A DNA stretch of 64,000 bases. Source: JBBQWZ01 sp038210135. Its GTDB lineage: Bacteria; Acidobacteriota; Terriglobia; Bryobacterales; Bryobacteraceae. The translations under genes were made by a program, and so were the position numbers. Shown here one piece after another: positions 42,098 through 51,246 of the stretch. Numbering within the stretch: the stretch's first letter is position 1; each line of letters starts with the position of its first letter. Where the stretch lies: NCBI GenBank assembly GCA_038210135.1, contig JBBQWZ010000037.1, positions 1-64,000 of the forward strand, given 5' to 3'. The notes beneath the pieces were generated by a model that searched no databases, was not told the origin of the DNA, and saw nothing but the letters and a program-made list of their open reading frames with translations.

Positions 42098-43191
42098 CAG
42101 GGGTCAGGGCCCGGAAACAACTGTCGCCGGGCTGCCGGATCCGGGTGCTGGTAGTGGATGATTCGGTAGTCATTCGCCGGCTGGTGACCCATGCCCTCGA
42201 AGAAGACCCGCTGATTGAAGTGGTGGGGTCCGCGCCCGACGGCGCGCTGGCCCTCGACCGCATCCCGCAGTTAAATCCGGACGCCATCACCTTGGACGTG
42301 GAGATGCCGGTGATGGATGGGTTGGAGGCGCTGCGGCGCATCCGCCGCCTGTATCCAGACTTGCGCGTGATCATGTTCAGCACCTTGACGGCGCGCGGCG
42401 CGGCCTCCACCTTCGAGGCGCTGTCGCTGGGGGCCGACGACTACGTCACCAAGGCCGCCAACGTGGGTTCGCTGGACAAGTCGATGGCCAGTCTGCGCGC
42501 CGATCTGATTCCCAAGATCAAACAATTCTTCCGCTCGGCGGCCGAAGGCCTGGCGCCGATAGCGCGGCCGCTCGGCGTGCCGTTCGTCCCGGCTGCGCGG
42601 GCGGTGCGCGCGCTACGCCCAAAGGTTCTGGTCATCGGGGTTTCGACCGGCGGACCGGCGGCGCTGGGGCTGGTCATGCCGCGCTTCGAGGCCGGCTTTC
42701 CCCTGCCAATCCTGATCGTCCAACACATGCCGCCGATGTTCACGCGGCTGCTGGCCGAGCGGCTGCAAGCCGGTTCCAAGCTGAAGATCGAAGAGGCGGT
42801 CCAGGGCACCCGGGTGGAACCAGGGAAGGTGCTGATCGCGGCTGGGGACTACCATCTGCGGGTCAGGAAGGACGGCGAAGCGGTGAAGGCCTGTCTCGAC
42901 CAGTCGCCGCCCGAGAACTCCTGCCGCCCGGCGGTGGATGTGATGTTCCGGTCCGTTTCGGAGGTTTACGGAGGCGCCGCCCTGGCGGTGGTCCTTACTG
43001 GTATGGGGCAGGACGGGATGCGCGGGGTCCAGTCCTTGAAGGCGCTGGGAGCGTACGTCATCGCGCAGGACCAGGGGTCGAGCGTCGTCTGGGGGATGCC
43101 CGGAGCGGTGGTGGGCGCAGGGCTGGCGGACTGTGTAGTACCGCTCGACGGAGTCGTGCCGGAGATTCTCCGGCAGATCGGCGGGTATTGA
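42094..43191 (+). CDS. cheB: Chemotaxis protein-glutamate methylesterase CheB
   Basis: The product is 365 residues. The N-terminal receiver is complete (VLVVDDSVVIRR; ITLDVEMPVMDG; DDYVTKAAN). The C-terminal esterase has the catalytic triad blocks VIGVSTGGPAAL (Ser), LIVQHMPPMFT (His) and VVLTGMGQDGMRG (Asp). It demethylates or deamidates receptor glutamates when phosphorylated by CheA, providing adaptation against CheR. It overlaps cheY by 4 bases and precedes cheR by 6. Confidence 0.95.
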   Translation: MTGVRARKQLSPGCRIRVLVVDDSVVIRRLVTHALEEDPLIEVVGSAPDGALALDRIPQLNPDAITLDVEMPVMDGLEALRRIRRLYPDLRVIMFSTLTARGAASTFEALSLGADDYVTKAANVGSLDKSMASLRADLIPKIKQFFRSAAEGLAPIARPLGVPFVPAARAVRALRPKVLVIGVSTGGPAALGLVMPRFEAGFPLPILIVQHMPPMFTRLLAERLQAGSKLKIEEAVQGTRVEPGKVLIAAGDYHLRVRKDGEAVKACLDQSPPENSCRPAVDVMFRSVSEVYGGAALAVVLTGMGQDGMRGVQSLKALGAYVIAQDQGSSVVWGMPGAVVGAGLADCVVPLDGVVPEILRQIGGY

Positions 43192-43197
43192 GGATCC

Positions 43198-44049
43198 ATG
43201 AGCACGATACAGAATCCTCCGGCGGCAGGCGGCGCGGCGGCACTGGACCCAACCAATTACCGGTTCCTGCAGGAGTACGTCTACCGGGAATCGGGAATTG
43301 TCCTCGACCATGACAAGCAGTACCTGATCGAAGCCCGGCTGGTGCCCATCGTAACCCGGGAAAAACTGGGGTCGTTGAATGACCTGTGTGCGCTGCTCCG
43401 AACAGTCAACTCCTCAGCGGTAAAGCAACAGGTGGTCGATTCGATGACCACCAACGAAACGCAGTTCTTCCGGGAAATGGCGCATTACGACGCCCTGCGG
43501 ACGGAGGTGATCCCGCGGCTGGTGGAGCAGCGGCAGGGCTTGCGGCGGATGACTTTCTGGTCGGCGGCTTCTTCGACCGGTCAGGAAGCCTACAGTCTGG
43601 CCATCATGCTTTTAGAGATGGGCCTGGGGGCCTGGAACATTCAAATCCTCGGTACCGACCTCTCGACCAAGGTGCTGGAACGGGCGCGCAGCGGCCGGTT
43701 CCCCCAGATCGAGGTGAACCGCGGGCTCCCGGTGCAATACCTGTTGAAATACTTTACGCGGGCGGGCTTGGAGTGGCAGCTGAAAGACGAGGTCCGGCGG
43801 ATGGTCCGTTTCGAGGGCTTCGACCTGCGCCGGAGCATGCGCGCCATGGGTCCTTTCGACGTGGTCTTCTGCCGCAACGTAATGATCTATTTCGACGCCG
43901 CCACAAAAAAGAAGATCCTCGCGGATATCCGCGGCACCCTGTTCGGGGGCGGTTACCTGCTGTTGGGCGGCAGCGAGACCACGTTGGGGCTGGACGAGGC
44001 CTACCAGCGTACCGCCATCGGCAAGACTGTTTTTTATCGTTGTCCCTGA
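43198..44049 (+). CDS. cheR: Chemotaxis protein methyltransferase CheR (full length)
   Basis: The product is 283 residues, the usual length. The N-terminal helical domain (YRFLQEYVYRESGIVLDHDK; TTNETQFFRE) precedes the SAM domain (TFWSAASSTGQEAYSLAIML; ILGTDLSTKVLERAR; VVFCRNVMIYFD). It methylates receptor glutamates. It is the second CheR-type gene in the operon, and the only one with the substrate-recognition domain. ATG 43198 follows AGGATCC. Confidence 0.95.
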   Translation: MSTIQNPPAAGGAAALDPTNYRFLQEYVYRESGIVLDHDKQYLIEARLVPIVTREKLGSLNDLCALLRTVNSSAVKQQVVDSMTTNETQFFREMAHYDALRTEVIPRLVEQRQGLRRMTFWSAASSTGQEAYSLAIMLLEMGLGAWNIQILGTDLSTKVLERARSGRFPQIEVNRGLPVQYLLKYFTRAGLEWQLKDEVRRMVRFEGFDLRRSMRAMGPFDVVFCRNVMIYFDAATKKKILADIRGTLFGGGYLLLGGSETTLGLDEAYQRTAIGKTVFYRCP

Positions 44050-44065
44050 GCCAAGGAGAGTCACC

Positions 44066-44536
44066 ATGCCAGCGATGTTTTCGCTCGAAACATACAAAGA
44101 GGATTTGGGACGGATCGCGCACGATATCTTCGAGACCATGCTCGGCATCGAAGTGCAACCGGCCGACGAGGAATGGCGGCCGGCCGGGGACCGGCTGACC
44201 GGGGCGGTGTATCTGGCCGGCGCCTGGAGAGGCGCGGTGCTGCTGGAGTGCGATCGCTGCCAGGCGTACCATTTCGCTCACCGCCTGATGTCGGTTCCCC
44301 TTCCGCAAGAAGTCAACGACGACGTGCGGGACACCATGGGCGAACTGGCGAACATGCTGGGGGGCAACCTAAAATCGGTGCTGCCGCACGGCGTCGTGCT
44401 GTCGATGCCTTCGGTGGTGGAAGGCAGCGACTACAGCCTGAGACTCTGCGGCGGCAAGGCCGTCATTGAGCGCGTCGCCTACCGCTCGCCGGACGGCGTC
44501 TTCTGGATCACCCTGGTGGAACTTCCCCAAGCCTGA
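44066..44536 (+). CDS. cheX: CheX-like CheY-phosphate phosphatase
   Basis: The product is 156 residues. The core RDTMGELANMLGGNLKSVLP matches the CheC/CheX/FliY phosphatase motif (ExxN: Glu and Asn in ELAN, followed by GGNLKS). The fold would dephosphorylate CheY-P, terminating the signal; it substitutes for CheZ, which is absent. AAGGAG lies shortly upstream of the ATG. It is the last gene of the chemosensory operon. Confidence 0.85.
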   Translation: MPAMFSLETYKEDLGRIAHDIFETMLGIEVQPADEEWRPAGDRLTGAVYLAGAWRGAVLLECDRCQAYHFAHRLMSVPLPQEVNDDVRDTMGELANMLGGNLKSVLPHGVVLSMPSVVEGSDYSLRLCGGKAVIERVAYRSPDGVFWITLVELPQA

Positions 44537-44754
44537 CGGTACACCGGGTCGACCGGACCAGGCGCATTCCAGTGCAAAAATTACTCCTCGCCCCAGCAAG
44601 CCTTGGTAGCGCGCTAGGAATAGCGCACTATCCAAGCCTTTACTGTGCTACCCTTCCTGAAACTTGCCTCTGCGTCCCCGCGTCGCTGGACGACTGTAAG
44701 TAGAGTCACAGGTGGCGCTAACGGGGTCACCGAGTTCACTCCGAGGTTCTACAA

Positions 44755-47700
44755 ATGAAACATCGATTCGTTCGCTTTTCGCTCCTGGCCGCCGTGTGCC
44801 TTTGCAGCGCCTACTCCACGTTCGCCGCATCGGTCGGAACGGTGACCGGCACGATCAAGGATGCCTCCGGCGCGGTAATTCCGAACGTCAAACTCGGCTT
44901 GAAAAGCACAACCACCAACACCCTGACCACCGCGACCACGAATCGCGAGGGCGAATTCCAGTTCATTCAGGTCCCGCCGACCACCTACTCTCTGACCGCC
45001 GAGATTTCCGGCTTCAAGAAGACGGCGGTCTCGAACGTCCTCGTTCAGGTCGATCAGAATACCCACGTCGATCTCACTCTCCAAGTGGGAAGCACCGGCG
45101 AATCGGTGACCATCAGCGATGCGGCTCCGATTCTTTCGAGCGAGAAAACGACGCTCAGCTCCGTCGTCGACAGCACCAGCATTTCCAACCTGCCGCTGAA
45201 TGGACGCCAAGCCCTCGACATCGCGCTCGTCACTCCGGGGGTCACGCCCACCGCCACCGGGACGCAGGTTCTCAGCTTCAACGTCGCCGGAGCCCGCTCC
45301 CAGTCGAACACCTACCTTTGGGACGGCGTCAGCAATATGGACACGCAGGTCAACGGCAACTTGAACAACTTCCGGGTCGCCGAAGCGATTCAGGAATTCT
45401 CGGTGCAAACCAGCGTTGCCAGTGCGGAATTTGGCCGTGGAACCGGCGGACAGGTCAGCATGGTTACCAAGAGCGGCACGAATTCCCTGCACGGCTCCGC
45501 CTTCGAATACCTGCGCAACGACGCCTTCGACGCCACCGATTTCTTCATAAACAAGGCGAAGGGCACGAAGACGCCCCTGCATCGCAACCAGTTCGGCGGC
45601 AGCCTTGGCGGACCCCTCAAGCGGGACAAGCTCTTCATCTTCGGAACCTTTGAAGAATTCCGCCAGGTCGCGCCGACGCCCAGCCTGACGCGCGTTCCGA
45701 CGGATGCCGAACGGGCGCTGGTCACCGACCCGATTTCGAAAGCCCTGCTCAAATTCTGGCCTACGCCGAACACGTCCGCGGGCTCGAACAACTTCATCGG
45801 CAACGTAGGTTCGACGACCTTCGACTACACCGGTCTGGTCAAGCTCGACTACCATCTCTCGGATCGCGACATCATCAGCGGCCGCTTCGCCAACTACCAG
45901 GGCGCGACCTTTACTCCAGGCGCGATCCCCGGCACCGGCGGAAACGGCAACACGCCCATCAGCCGCAATGGCGTCTTTACCGAAACCCATACCTTCAGCC
46001 CCACGCTGTTGAACGAATTCCGCGCCGGCTACTCGCGCAATCAGACGTTCATTACCGTGCAGGATCAGGCCATCAACGCCGCCTCCCTATTCCAGGCCAA
46101 CGGCGTTGCGCTTCCGGGTGTCGTCGATGGCTCGAAGAACGTCCAGGACGCCGGCTTGCCCACCGTCTCCATATCGGGCGGATACGCTACCCTCGGCAGC
46201 ACCACCAATCTTCCTCAGGGACGCATCACCAACACGATGGAAATCTACGACAACATGTCGTGGCTTTCGCCCTTCGGCGCTACGAAGCATTCGCTGCGCT
46301 TCGGCTACCACGCCCGCCGCGAACAGGCCCGGCGCTATCTCGATAGCAACGAACGCGGTACGTTCAGCTTCCTGAACTGGGCGGACTTCGCGAGCGGCCA
46401 GGTGAACAGCTCGAACTTCAAGACTGGCAACACGCTGGTCTACTGGGATCGCATCCCGTTCGACTTCTACATCCAGGATCAGTACAAGGTCAAAAGCAAC
46501 CTGACCATTAACTACGGCCTTCGCTACGAATATCCGACCGCGATCCATCAAGTCCGCAACGCCGCGGTGAACTTCGTTCCGAACGTCGGCCCCGTCCTGC
46601 TCGGCACCGGTCAGCTGCTGACCATCGATCCGGCCAAGGTCGGCCTCAATGCTCTGGTTCTTTCTTCCTCGCCTGTCAAGCTCGACGACACCGGCGTGGT
46701 GAAGGACAAGAACAACTTCGCGCCTGTCCTCGGCGTCGCCTATACGCCGCACATCGCGAAGAAGCTGTTCGGCGAAGATGCCACCGTGATCCGCTTCGGA
46801 TTCCGCGTCGGCTTTGACGACATCTTTAACAACATCCCCGCCAATATGGGCCTCAATGCGCCGTATAACCTCGGCACGACGCAGACCGCCTTCGTCACCC
46901 AGCCCGCGAAGTTCAGCTACGCGACCGGCTTCAACCAGAACGTGCCGCTGGTCAAACTCGACGCCAGCGGCAAACCGCTCGTCGGGCTTGTCGGCTTCAG
47001 CGCCGAGGACCCCAACATCCGCAGCGCGTACCTCTACCAGTACAACTTCGGCATCCAGCGCCTGCTGACGCGCGAACTCTCCCTTGAACTCGACTACGTC
47101 GGCAGCACCGGCCACAAGCTCGGCCTGTTCATCGATCAGAATCAACCGACCGTCACGGTGAAGGATCCGACGATCATTGGCAACAAGGCGCCGAACGTCC
47201 AGGTCTATCCGTACCCCACGGTCGGTTCCGTGGGCACCGGCATCAGCGCGGGCAACTCGAATTACAACGGCGGCGTCTTCACCCTTAAGTACGTGTCGCG
47301 CGGCGGCTACTTCATTCAGTCGGCGTACACGCTGAGCAAGTCGATCGACACCAACTCGGCATACTTCGGATCGAGCGGCGAATCGAGCAGCGCCGCCAAC
47401 CCGCGTCAGCTCAACCTCGATCGCGGTCCGTCTTCCTTCGATACCCGGCAGCGCTTCGTCACCGTCTACAACATCCCCGTGCCGATCGGACCGGGCCATC
47501 GCCTGATGGGCTCGAACAACATCGTCAACCAGGAGGTGTTCGGCGGCTGGACGATTTCCGGGATCACCAGTCTCCAGAGCGGCCAGCCTTTCACGGTCGC
47601 GAACACGTCGAACGACTTCAGCGGCTTCAACCAGTTCGCCGATCGTCCCGACCTCGTCGGCTCAGGCGCGCTGCACACCGACTACAGCAATCCCGACGTT

Positions 47701-48072
47701 GCCATCGACATCTCTCGCTTCGGCTGCTCGCGTTCGGCCACCGGAGCCCTCACCTGCGCGAATCCCCCCACCGGCCGCGTTGGAACCTCGGGCCGCAATC
47801 AGTTCTACGGACCCCACCTCGCCAACTTCGACTTCACGGCGCAGAAATCGTTCCGTCTCTGGAACGATTCAAGCAAGCTCACCTTCCGTGCGGAGTTCTT
47901 CAATTTGTTCAATCACACCAACTTCTCGAACCCCGTCCGAAATATGGGCAGCGCAAGTTTCGGCCGCATCACCCAAACCGTGGGCAGCGCCACCGCAACC
48001 TCCGTCGGCACGACTGCCGGGGCCGTCGGCGGCGCACGCCAGATCCAAATGGCGCTGCGTCTTTCCTTCTAA
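44755..48072 (+). CDS. Oar-like TonB-dependent outer-membrane receptor (second)
   Basis: The product is 1105 residues with ATG 44755 after GAGG. The signal peptide (about 1-24, FSLLAAVCLCSAYSTFA) is followed by a carboxypeptidase-regulatory-like domain (SVGTVTGTIKDASGAVIPNV, about 26-110) and a plug region (FNVAGARSQSNTYLWDGVSN; SAEFGRGTGGQVSMVTKSGT). The barrel ends in Phe (RQIQMALRLSF). It is shorter than the receptor at 3960 and only distantly similar outside the shared motifs. No enzyme genes flank it, so the ligand is unknown. The metal-efflux operon downstream is separated from it by a terminator and another gene and gives no clue. Confidence 0.92.
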   Translation: MKHRFVRFSLLAAVCLCSAYSTFAASVGTVTGTIKDASGAVIPNVKLGLKSTTTNTLTTATTNREGEFQFIQVPPTTYSLTAEISGFKKTAVSNVLVQVDQNTHVDLTLQVGSTGESVTISDAAPILSSEKTTLSSVVDSTSISNLPLNGRQALDIALVTPGVTPTATGTQVLSFNVAGARSQSNTYLWDGVSNMDTQVNGNLNNFRVAEAIQEFSVQTSVASAEFGRGTGGQVSMVTKSGTNSLHGSAFEYLRNDAFDATDFFINKAKGTKTPLHRNQFGGSLGGPLKRDKLFIFGTFEEFRQVAPTPSLTRVPTDAERALVTDPISKALLKFWPTPNTSAGSNNFIGNVGSTTFDYTGLVKLDYHLSDRDIISGRFANYQGATFTPGAIPGTGGNGNTPISRNGVFTETHTFSPTLLNEFRAGYSRNQTFITVQDQAINAASLFQANGVALPGVVDGSKNVQDAGLPTVSISGGYATLGSTTNLPQGRITNTMEIYDNMSWLSPFGATKHSLRFGYHARREQARRYLDSNERGTFSFLNWADFASGQVNSSNFKTGNTLVYWDRIPFDFYIQDQYKVKSNLTINYGLRYEYPTAIHQVRNAAVNFVPNVGPVLLGTGQLLTIDPAKVGLNALVLSSSPVKLDDTGVVKDKNNFAPVLGVAYTPHIAKKLFGEDATVIRFGFRVGFDDIFNNIPANMGLNAPYNLGTTQTAFVTQPAKFSYATGFNQNVPLVKLDASGKPLVGLVGFSAEDPNIRSAYLYQYNFGIQRLLTRELSLELDYVGSTGHKLGLFIDQNQPTVTVKDPTIIGNKAPNVQVYPYPTVGSVGTGISAGNSNYNGGVFTLKYVSRGGYFIQSAYTLSKSIDTNSAYFGSSGESSSAANPRQLNLDRGPSSFDTRQRFVTVYNIPVPIGPGHRLMGSNNIVNQEVFGGWTISGITSLQSGQPFTVANTSNDFSGFNQFADRPDLVGSGALHTDYSNPDVAIDISRFGCSRSATGALTCANPPTGRVGTSGRNQFYGPHLANFDFTAQKSFRLWNDSSKLTFRAEFFNLFNHTNFSNPVRNMGSASFGRITQTVGSATATSVGTTAGAVGGARQIQMALRLSF

Positions 48073-48111
48073 CGGACCTTTGACCGGGAACTCCGCGGGG
48101 ATGCCACGCAC

Positions 48112-48147
48112 AGGACCGCCCTCGAAGCGTTGATGGAGGGTGGTCCT
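48112..48147 (+). terminator. Hairpin terminator-like structure after the TonB receptor gene
   Basis: The 12-bp arms aggaccgccctc (48112-48123) and gagggtggtcct (48136-48147) pair with a single G-T wobble around a 12-base loop, 40 bases after the receptor stop. A short pyrimidine run follows but no long T-tract, so the efficiency as an intrinsic terminator is uncertain. Confidence 0.6.
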
Positions 48148-48283
48148 TCCCGATGACCTTCCTCCGAAAATCCGCACAAAGGTGAACGCAGAATCGGGTG
48201 AATTGAAAGAGAAGAGATCCTTTTGTTCGAACGCTACTAATCTACGCTCGCCGCATCCGCTGTTCTCCTGCGGAGCGTAAAAC

Positions 48284-49345
48284 ATGAAATTCGTGACCAT
48301 CCTTATCGCCTCGACAGTCGGTCTGACCAGCGCCTCCGCGGCTCAGCAAGCTTCGAAAGATCCCGTCACCGCACACTATGGAACTTGCGGAGCCGCTAAC
48401 GGCGGCGGGCCGAATTCTACCAACTATTACGGCACGGGTAACCCCTGCGCCTTTACCTACAGCATTCCCGAGGACCGCATGAATCAGGTTCTTACCAATG
48501 TTCCGTACTGCACGATGTACAGCCGCACCCAAGTCAACTGTTCGCTCGCGCTGCGGGGCAATTACGGCCAGATGCAGCTCGACCGCCGCGACGGCGCCGG
48601 TGCCGGCGGCGGCAAGCAACCTGGCTCCGCGCCCAATCTCTCTCTCCCCAACGCGCCCCCCTCGAATCTCACTCCGGTGAATCACGCCGATGCCGAACGC
48701 CTGTGGCAGCGCAGCGTGATCTTGATCGATCGCAACAACTATCGCGACGCAATTCCGCTGCTCCTCCAGGCCGGACGTATGGGACACGCCAAGGCGCAGT
48801 CCGCGCTCGGAATCGCCTATCAGGATGCCAACGGAGTGAAAGGTGACGACCACGCCGCCGCTTACTGGTTCGGTCTCGCCGCCGCACAAAATCACCGCGC
48901 GGCCCAATACGCTCTTGCCGGTATGTACGAAGAAGGCGAAGGAGGTCTGCCCAAGGATCAGGCGATGGCAGCCGCGCTATATATCAAGAGCGCGAACCAG
49001 GGTTATGACAAAGCCCAACTCGCCCTTGGCATCTGCCACGAACTCGGCGAAGGCGTTCCGCGCGACCGGGCAAGAGCGATCGCTCTGATCCGGCGGTCCG
49101 GGCTTGCTCGTGAGATTGCCGACGTCCTCGATAACCCGAAGACTCCGGCTAGATTTGCGAACGAAGCTGCGCTAACGGCCTACTTGAACACCCTTCGCGC
49201 CGCGCAGATTGCACGGCAGAATCAGACTGGTTACCAGCCGGCCGGAAACCGCATGGACCCCTACCTCAATCAGAACTCCGACTACTGGCGCTTAAGGAGA
49301 TGGCAAGAGCGTCCCCGCTGCGAAAACTGGAATTGCAAGAACTAA
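48284..49345 (+). CDS. Secreted Sel1-repeat protein
   Basis: The product is 353 residues. ATG 48284 has GGAG 8 bases upstream and a signal peptide (FVTILIASTVGLTSASA). A Cys-containing N-terminal segment (HYGTCGAANGGG ... VPYCTMYSR ... VNCSL) precedes at least three Sel1-like repeats (AKAQSALGIAYQDANGVKGD; RAAQYALAGMYEEGEGGLPK; DKAQLALGICHELGEGVPRD). Sel1 repeats are TPR-like helical pairs that mediate protein contacts. The tail is Asn/Arg/Trp-rich (WRLRRWQERPRCENWNCKN) with paired Cys. No function can be assigned beyond an exported scaffold. Confidence 0.82.
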   Translation: MKFVTILIASTVGLTSASAAQQASKDPVTAHYGTCGAANGGGPNSTNYYGTGNPCAFTYSIPEDRMNQVLTNVPYCTMYSRTQVNCSLALRGNYGQMQLDRRDGAGAGGGKQPGSAPNLSLPNAPPSNLTPVNHADAERLWQRSVILIDRNNYRDAIPLLLQAGRMGHAKAQSALGIAYQDANGVKGDDHAAAYWFGLAAAQNHRAAQYALAGMYEEGEGGLPKDQAMAAALYIKSANQGYDKAQLALGICHELGEGVPRDRARAIALIRRSGLAREIADVLDNPKTPARFANEAALTAYLNTLRAAQIARQNQTGYQPAGNRMDPYLNQNSDYWRLRRWQERPRCENWNCKN

Positions 49346-49499
49346 GCGACACCGGCGGATATCTTCAAAAAACCGGAACGGCTTTCATCTGCATTGCCGG
49401 CTTGGGCGGATCACCACTTGGTTGGCCGCCCGTCGATCCTAGCCAACCCCAAAAACGTACGCATCTTACAATGCGTGCTCTGTTATCTTAAGGGTTAAC

Positions 49500-49937
49500 G
49501 TGTTCGAAGCTGGCGCACTTTTGAATCTGTTTTGGGTCGGACTGTGCATTAGCGCGGTCTCGCTCCAACTGCGCTCAGACTCTCGCCGCGCCGCGAATCG
49601 CCGGTCGAGAATCCGCGGCGGACTCGCCGTATTTCTTGCCGTCGTTGCCCTGTTCCCCTGCGTATCCGCCACCGACGATTCCATCCGCGTCGAGTATCTC
49701 GCCTCTCAGCAGCAGCCTGCCTCGGGTGCTCTCCCTGAAACTTCGCACGACAAGAATCTCGTCACCCTGGTCCGGCTCTTTGAAGTCCTTGAGTCGGCCC
49801 AGATTGTGGTCGGTTTGGTCATCGCCGCCATCCTCTTCTTCTTCGCTCTCGTCTCCTTGTCGAGGCCTGCTTCGATCGACCGGCTGATGCCGGCTCTGTC
49901 CGGCCGCGCTCCGCCCTCCTGCGAATTCGCGCTGTAA
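49500..49937 (+). CDS. Small membrane protein preceding the metal-efflux operon
   Basis: The product is 145 residues from GTG 49500 (AAGGG 5 bases upstream). Hydrophobic segments are LLNLFWVGLCISAVSLQL, GGLAVFLAVVALFPCVSA and IVVGLVIAAILFFFALVSL; a soluble loop of about 45 residues lies between the second and third. The Arg-rich stretch after the first helix suggests a cytoplasmic loop. It ends 58 bases before the outer-membrane efflux gene, on the same strand, which suggests membership of the metal-efflux operon. I do not recognise the family. A regulatory or metal-binding role is only a guess from position. Confidence 0.6.
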   Translation: MFEAGALLNLFWVGLCISAVSLQLRSDSRRAANRRSRIRGGLAVFLAVVALFPCVSATDDSIRVEYLASQQQPASGALPETSHDKNLVTLVRLFEVLESAQIVVGLVIAAILFFFALVSLSRPASIDRLMPALSGRAPPSCEFAL

Positions 49938-49995
49938 TCGGCCGCCCCTCTTCCAATCACAGCCCCTCGCTCCCCAAGCGAGGGAAGGAGATTCC

Positions 49996-51246
49996 ATGAA
50001 GTCCTTTCTCGTGGCCTTGTGCCTCGGAGGATCTGCATTTGCACAGGTCCAATCGTCTCCCCTAACCATCGACCAGGCGTTAGAGGAAGCCCTGCAGAAA
50101 AACATTTCCCTACTGGCCGAAAAACTCAATATCCAGATCGCCGACGCGCGCATCCTGCAGGCCCGGCTGCGACCCAATCCGCTGCTGTCTTTCAGCCAGA
50201 TTTACGTGAACCTGTTCGGCACCGGAGTCACTCCCGAGAACAGCGCCGGCCCCAGCGAAAGCGACGCCCGCATCGATTGGATCTTCGAGCGCGGCGGCAA
50301 ACGCGAACGCCGCGCCGAAGTCGCCACCGCCGCCAAAACCGTTGCCGAGCTGAACCTGATCAACACCGTCCGCCAACTCCGGCTCGACGTCCAGAACGCT
50401 TTCGTGGACCTGCTTTCCGCGAAAAGCAGTCTGGCGCTGACGCAGGAGAATCTGAAATCCCTCCAAAGTCTCGTCGACATCAACGGGGCGCGCGTCAAAA
50501 GCGGAGACCTCGCCGAAGTCGAACTCAAGCGTTCCCGGCTCGCCGCTCTCCAGTTTCAAAATTCCGTCAGGCAGGCCGAACTTCGCGTCCGCATCGCGTC
50601 CACCCGGCTGCAATTGGTTCTCGGAAGAGCTCCCTCAACCACCTTCGACGTCAGCGGAGATCTGCGGAGCGATCGCGATTCCGTCAGCCTCGACGACCTG
50701 ATGCGCATCGCCATCGAGCTACGTCCGGACCTGAAAGCGACCCGCAAAGACGCCGATCGCGCCCGCTCCGATATCGGACTCCAAACCGCCATTTCCAAAC
50801 AGGACTACCAGGTCGGTGCCCAATATAACGCCCAGTACAGCTATGCCAACGGCAAAACCATGAGCTTCTTCTTCCAGATTCCGCTCGCCATTTACAACCG
50901 GAACCAAGGGGAAATCGAACGCGCCAAGCGGGAAAATCAGCAGCTCCTCACCCGCGTCCGCGCCCTCGAACAGCAAGTTGCTTCCGAGGTCCGGACCGCC
51001 TGGGATCAATACCAGACCGCCGGGCGATTGGTGGACACAATCGGCACCTCCATGCTGGCGCAGGCTCGCGAAGTTCGCGATACCACCGAATATTCGTACC
51101 GCCGCGGCGAGGCCTCGCTCGTTGAATTCCTGGACGCGCAGCGAACTTTCAACGACACAGTACAGAGCTATAACGATGCGCGCAGCGACTATGCGCGAGG
51201 CCTCTATCTGCTCGAGGCGGTGACCGCGAAGGGAGTACGGCCTTGA
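49996..51246 (+). CDS. czcC: TolC-family outer-membrane efflux protein (CzcC/CusC-type)
   Basis: The product is 416 residues with a strong AAGGAG site 5 bases before ATG 49996 and a signal peptide (FLVALCLGGSAFAQ). Long coiled-coil helices appear twice in pattern (TIDQALEEALQKNISLLAEK; LKATRKDADRARSDIGLQTA; EIERAKRENQQLLTRVRALE), as in the two structural repeats of TolC-family channels. It would form the outer-membrane exit duct of a tripartite pump with the two genes that follow. Its stop overlaps the adaptor's start. Confidence 0.9.
   Translation: MKSFLVALCLGGSAFAQVQSSPLTIDQALEEALQKNISLLAEKLNIQIADARILQARLRPNPLLSFSQIYVNLFGTGVTPENSAGPSESDARIDWIFERGGKRERRAEVATAAKTVAELNLINTVRQLRLDVQNAFVDLLSAKSSLALTQENLKSLQSLVDINGARVKSGDLAEVELKRSRLAALQFQNSVRQAELRVRIASTRLQLVLGRAPSTTFDVSGDLRSDRDSVSLDDLMRIAIELRPDLKATRKDADRARSDIGLQTAISKQDYQVGAQYNAQYSYANGKTMSFFFQIPLAIYNRNQGEIERAKRENQQLLTRVRALEQQVASEVRTAWDQYQTAGRLVDTIGTSMLAQAREVRDTTEYSYRRGEASLVEFLDAQRTFNDTVQSYNDARSDYARGLYLLEAVTAKGVRP

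Noticed and set aside
44580..44645. Direct repeats (aagcctt, tagcgc) before the second TonB receptor as an operator
   Set aside because: Short, imperfect and not arranged around a recognisable promoter.
46087..47499. 470-residue antisense open frame in the second TonB receptor gene
   Set aside because: Shadow of a GC-rich gene, no recognisable protein features and no ribosome-binding site.
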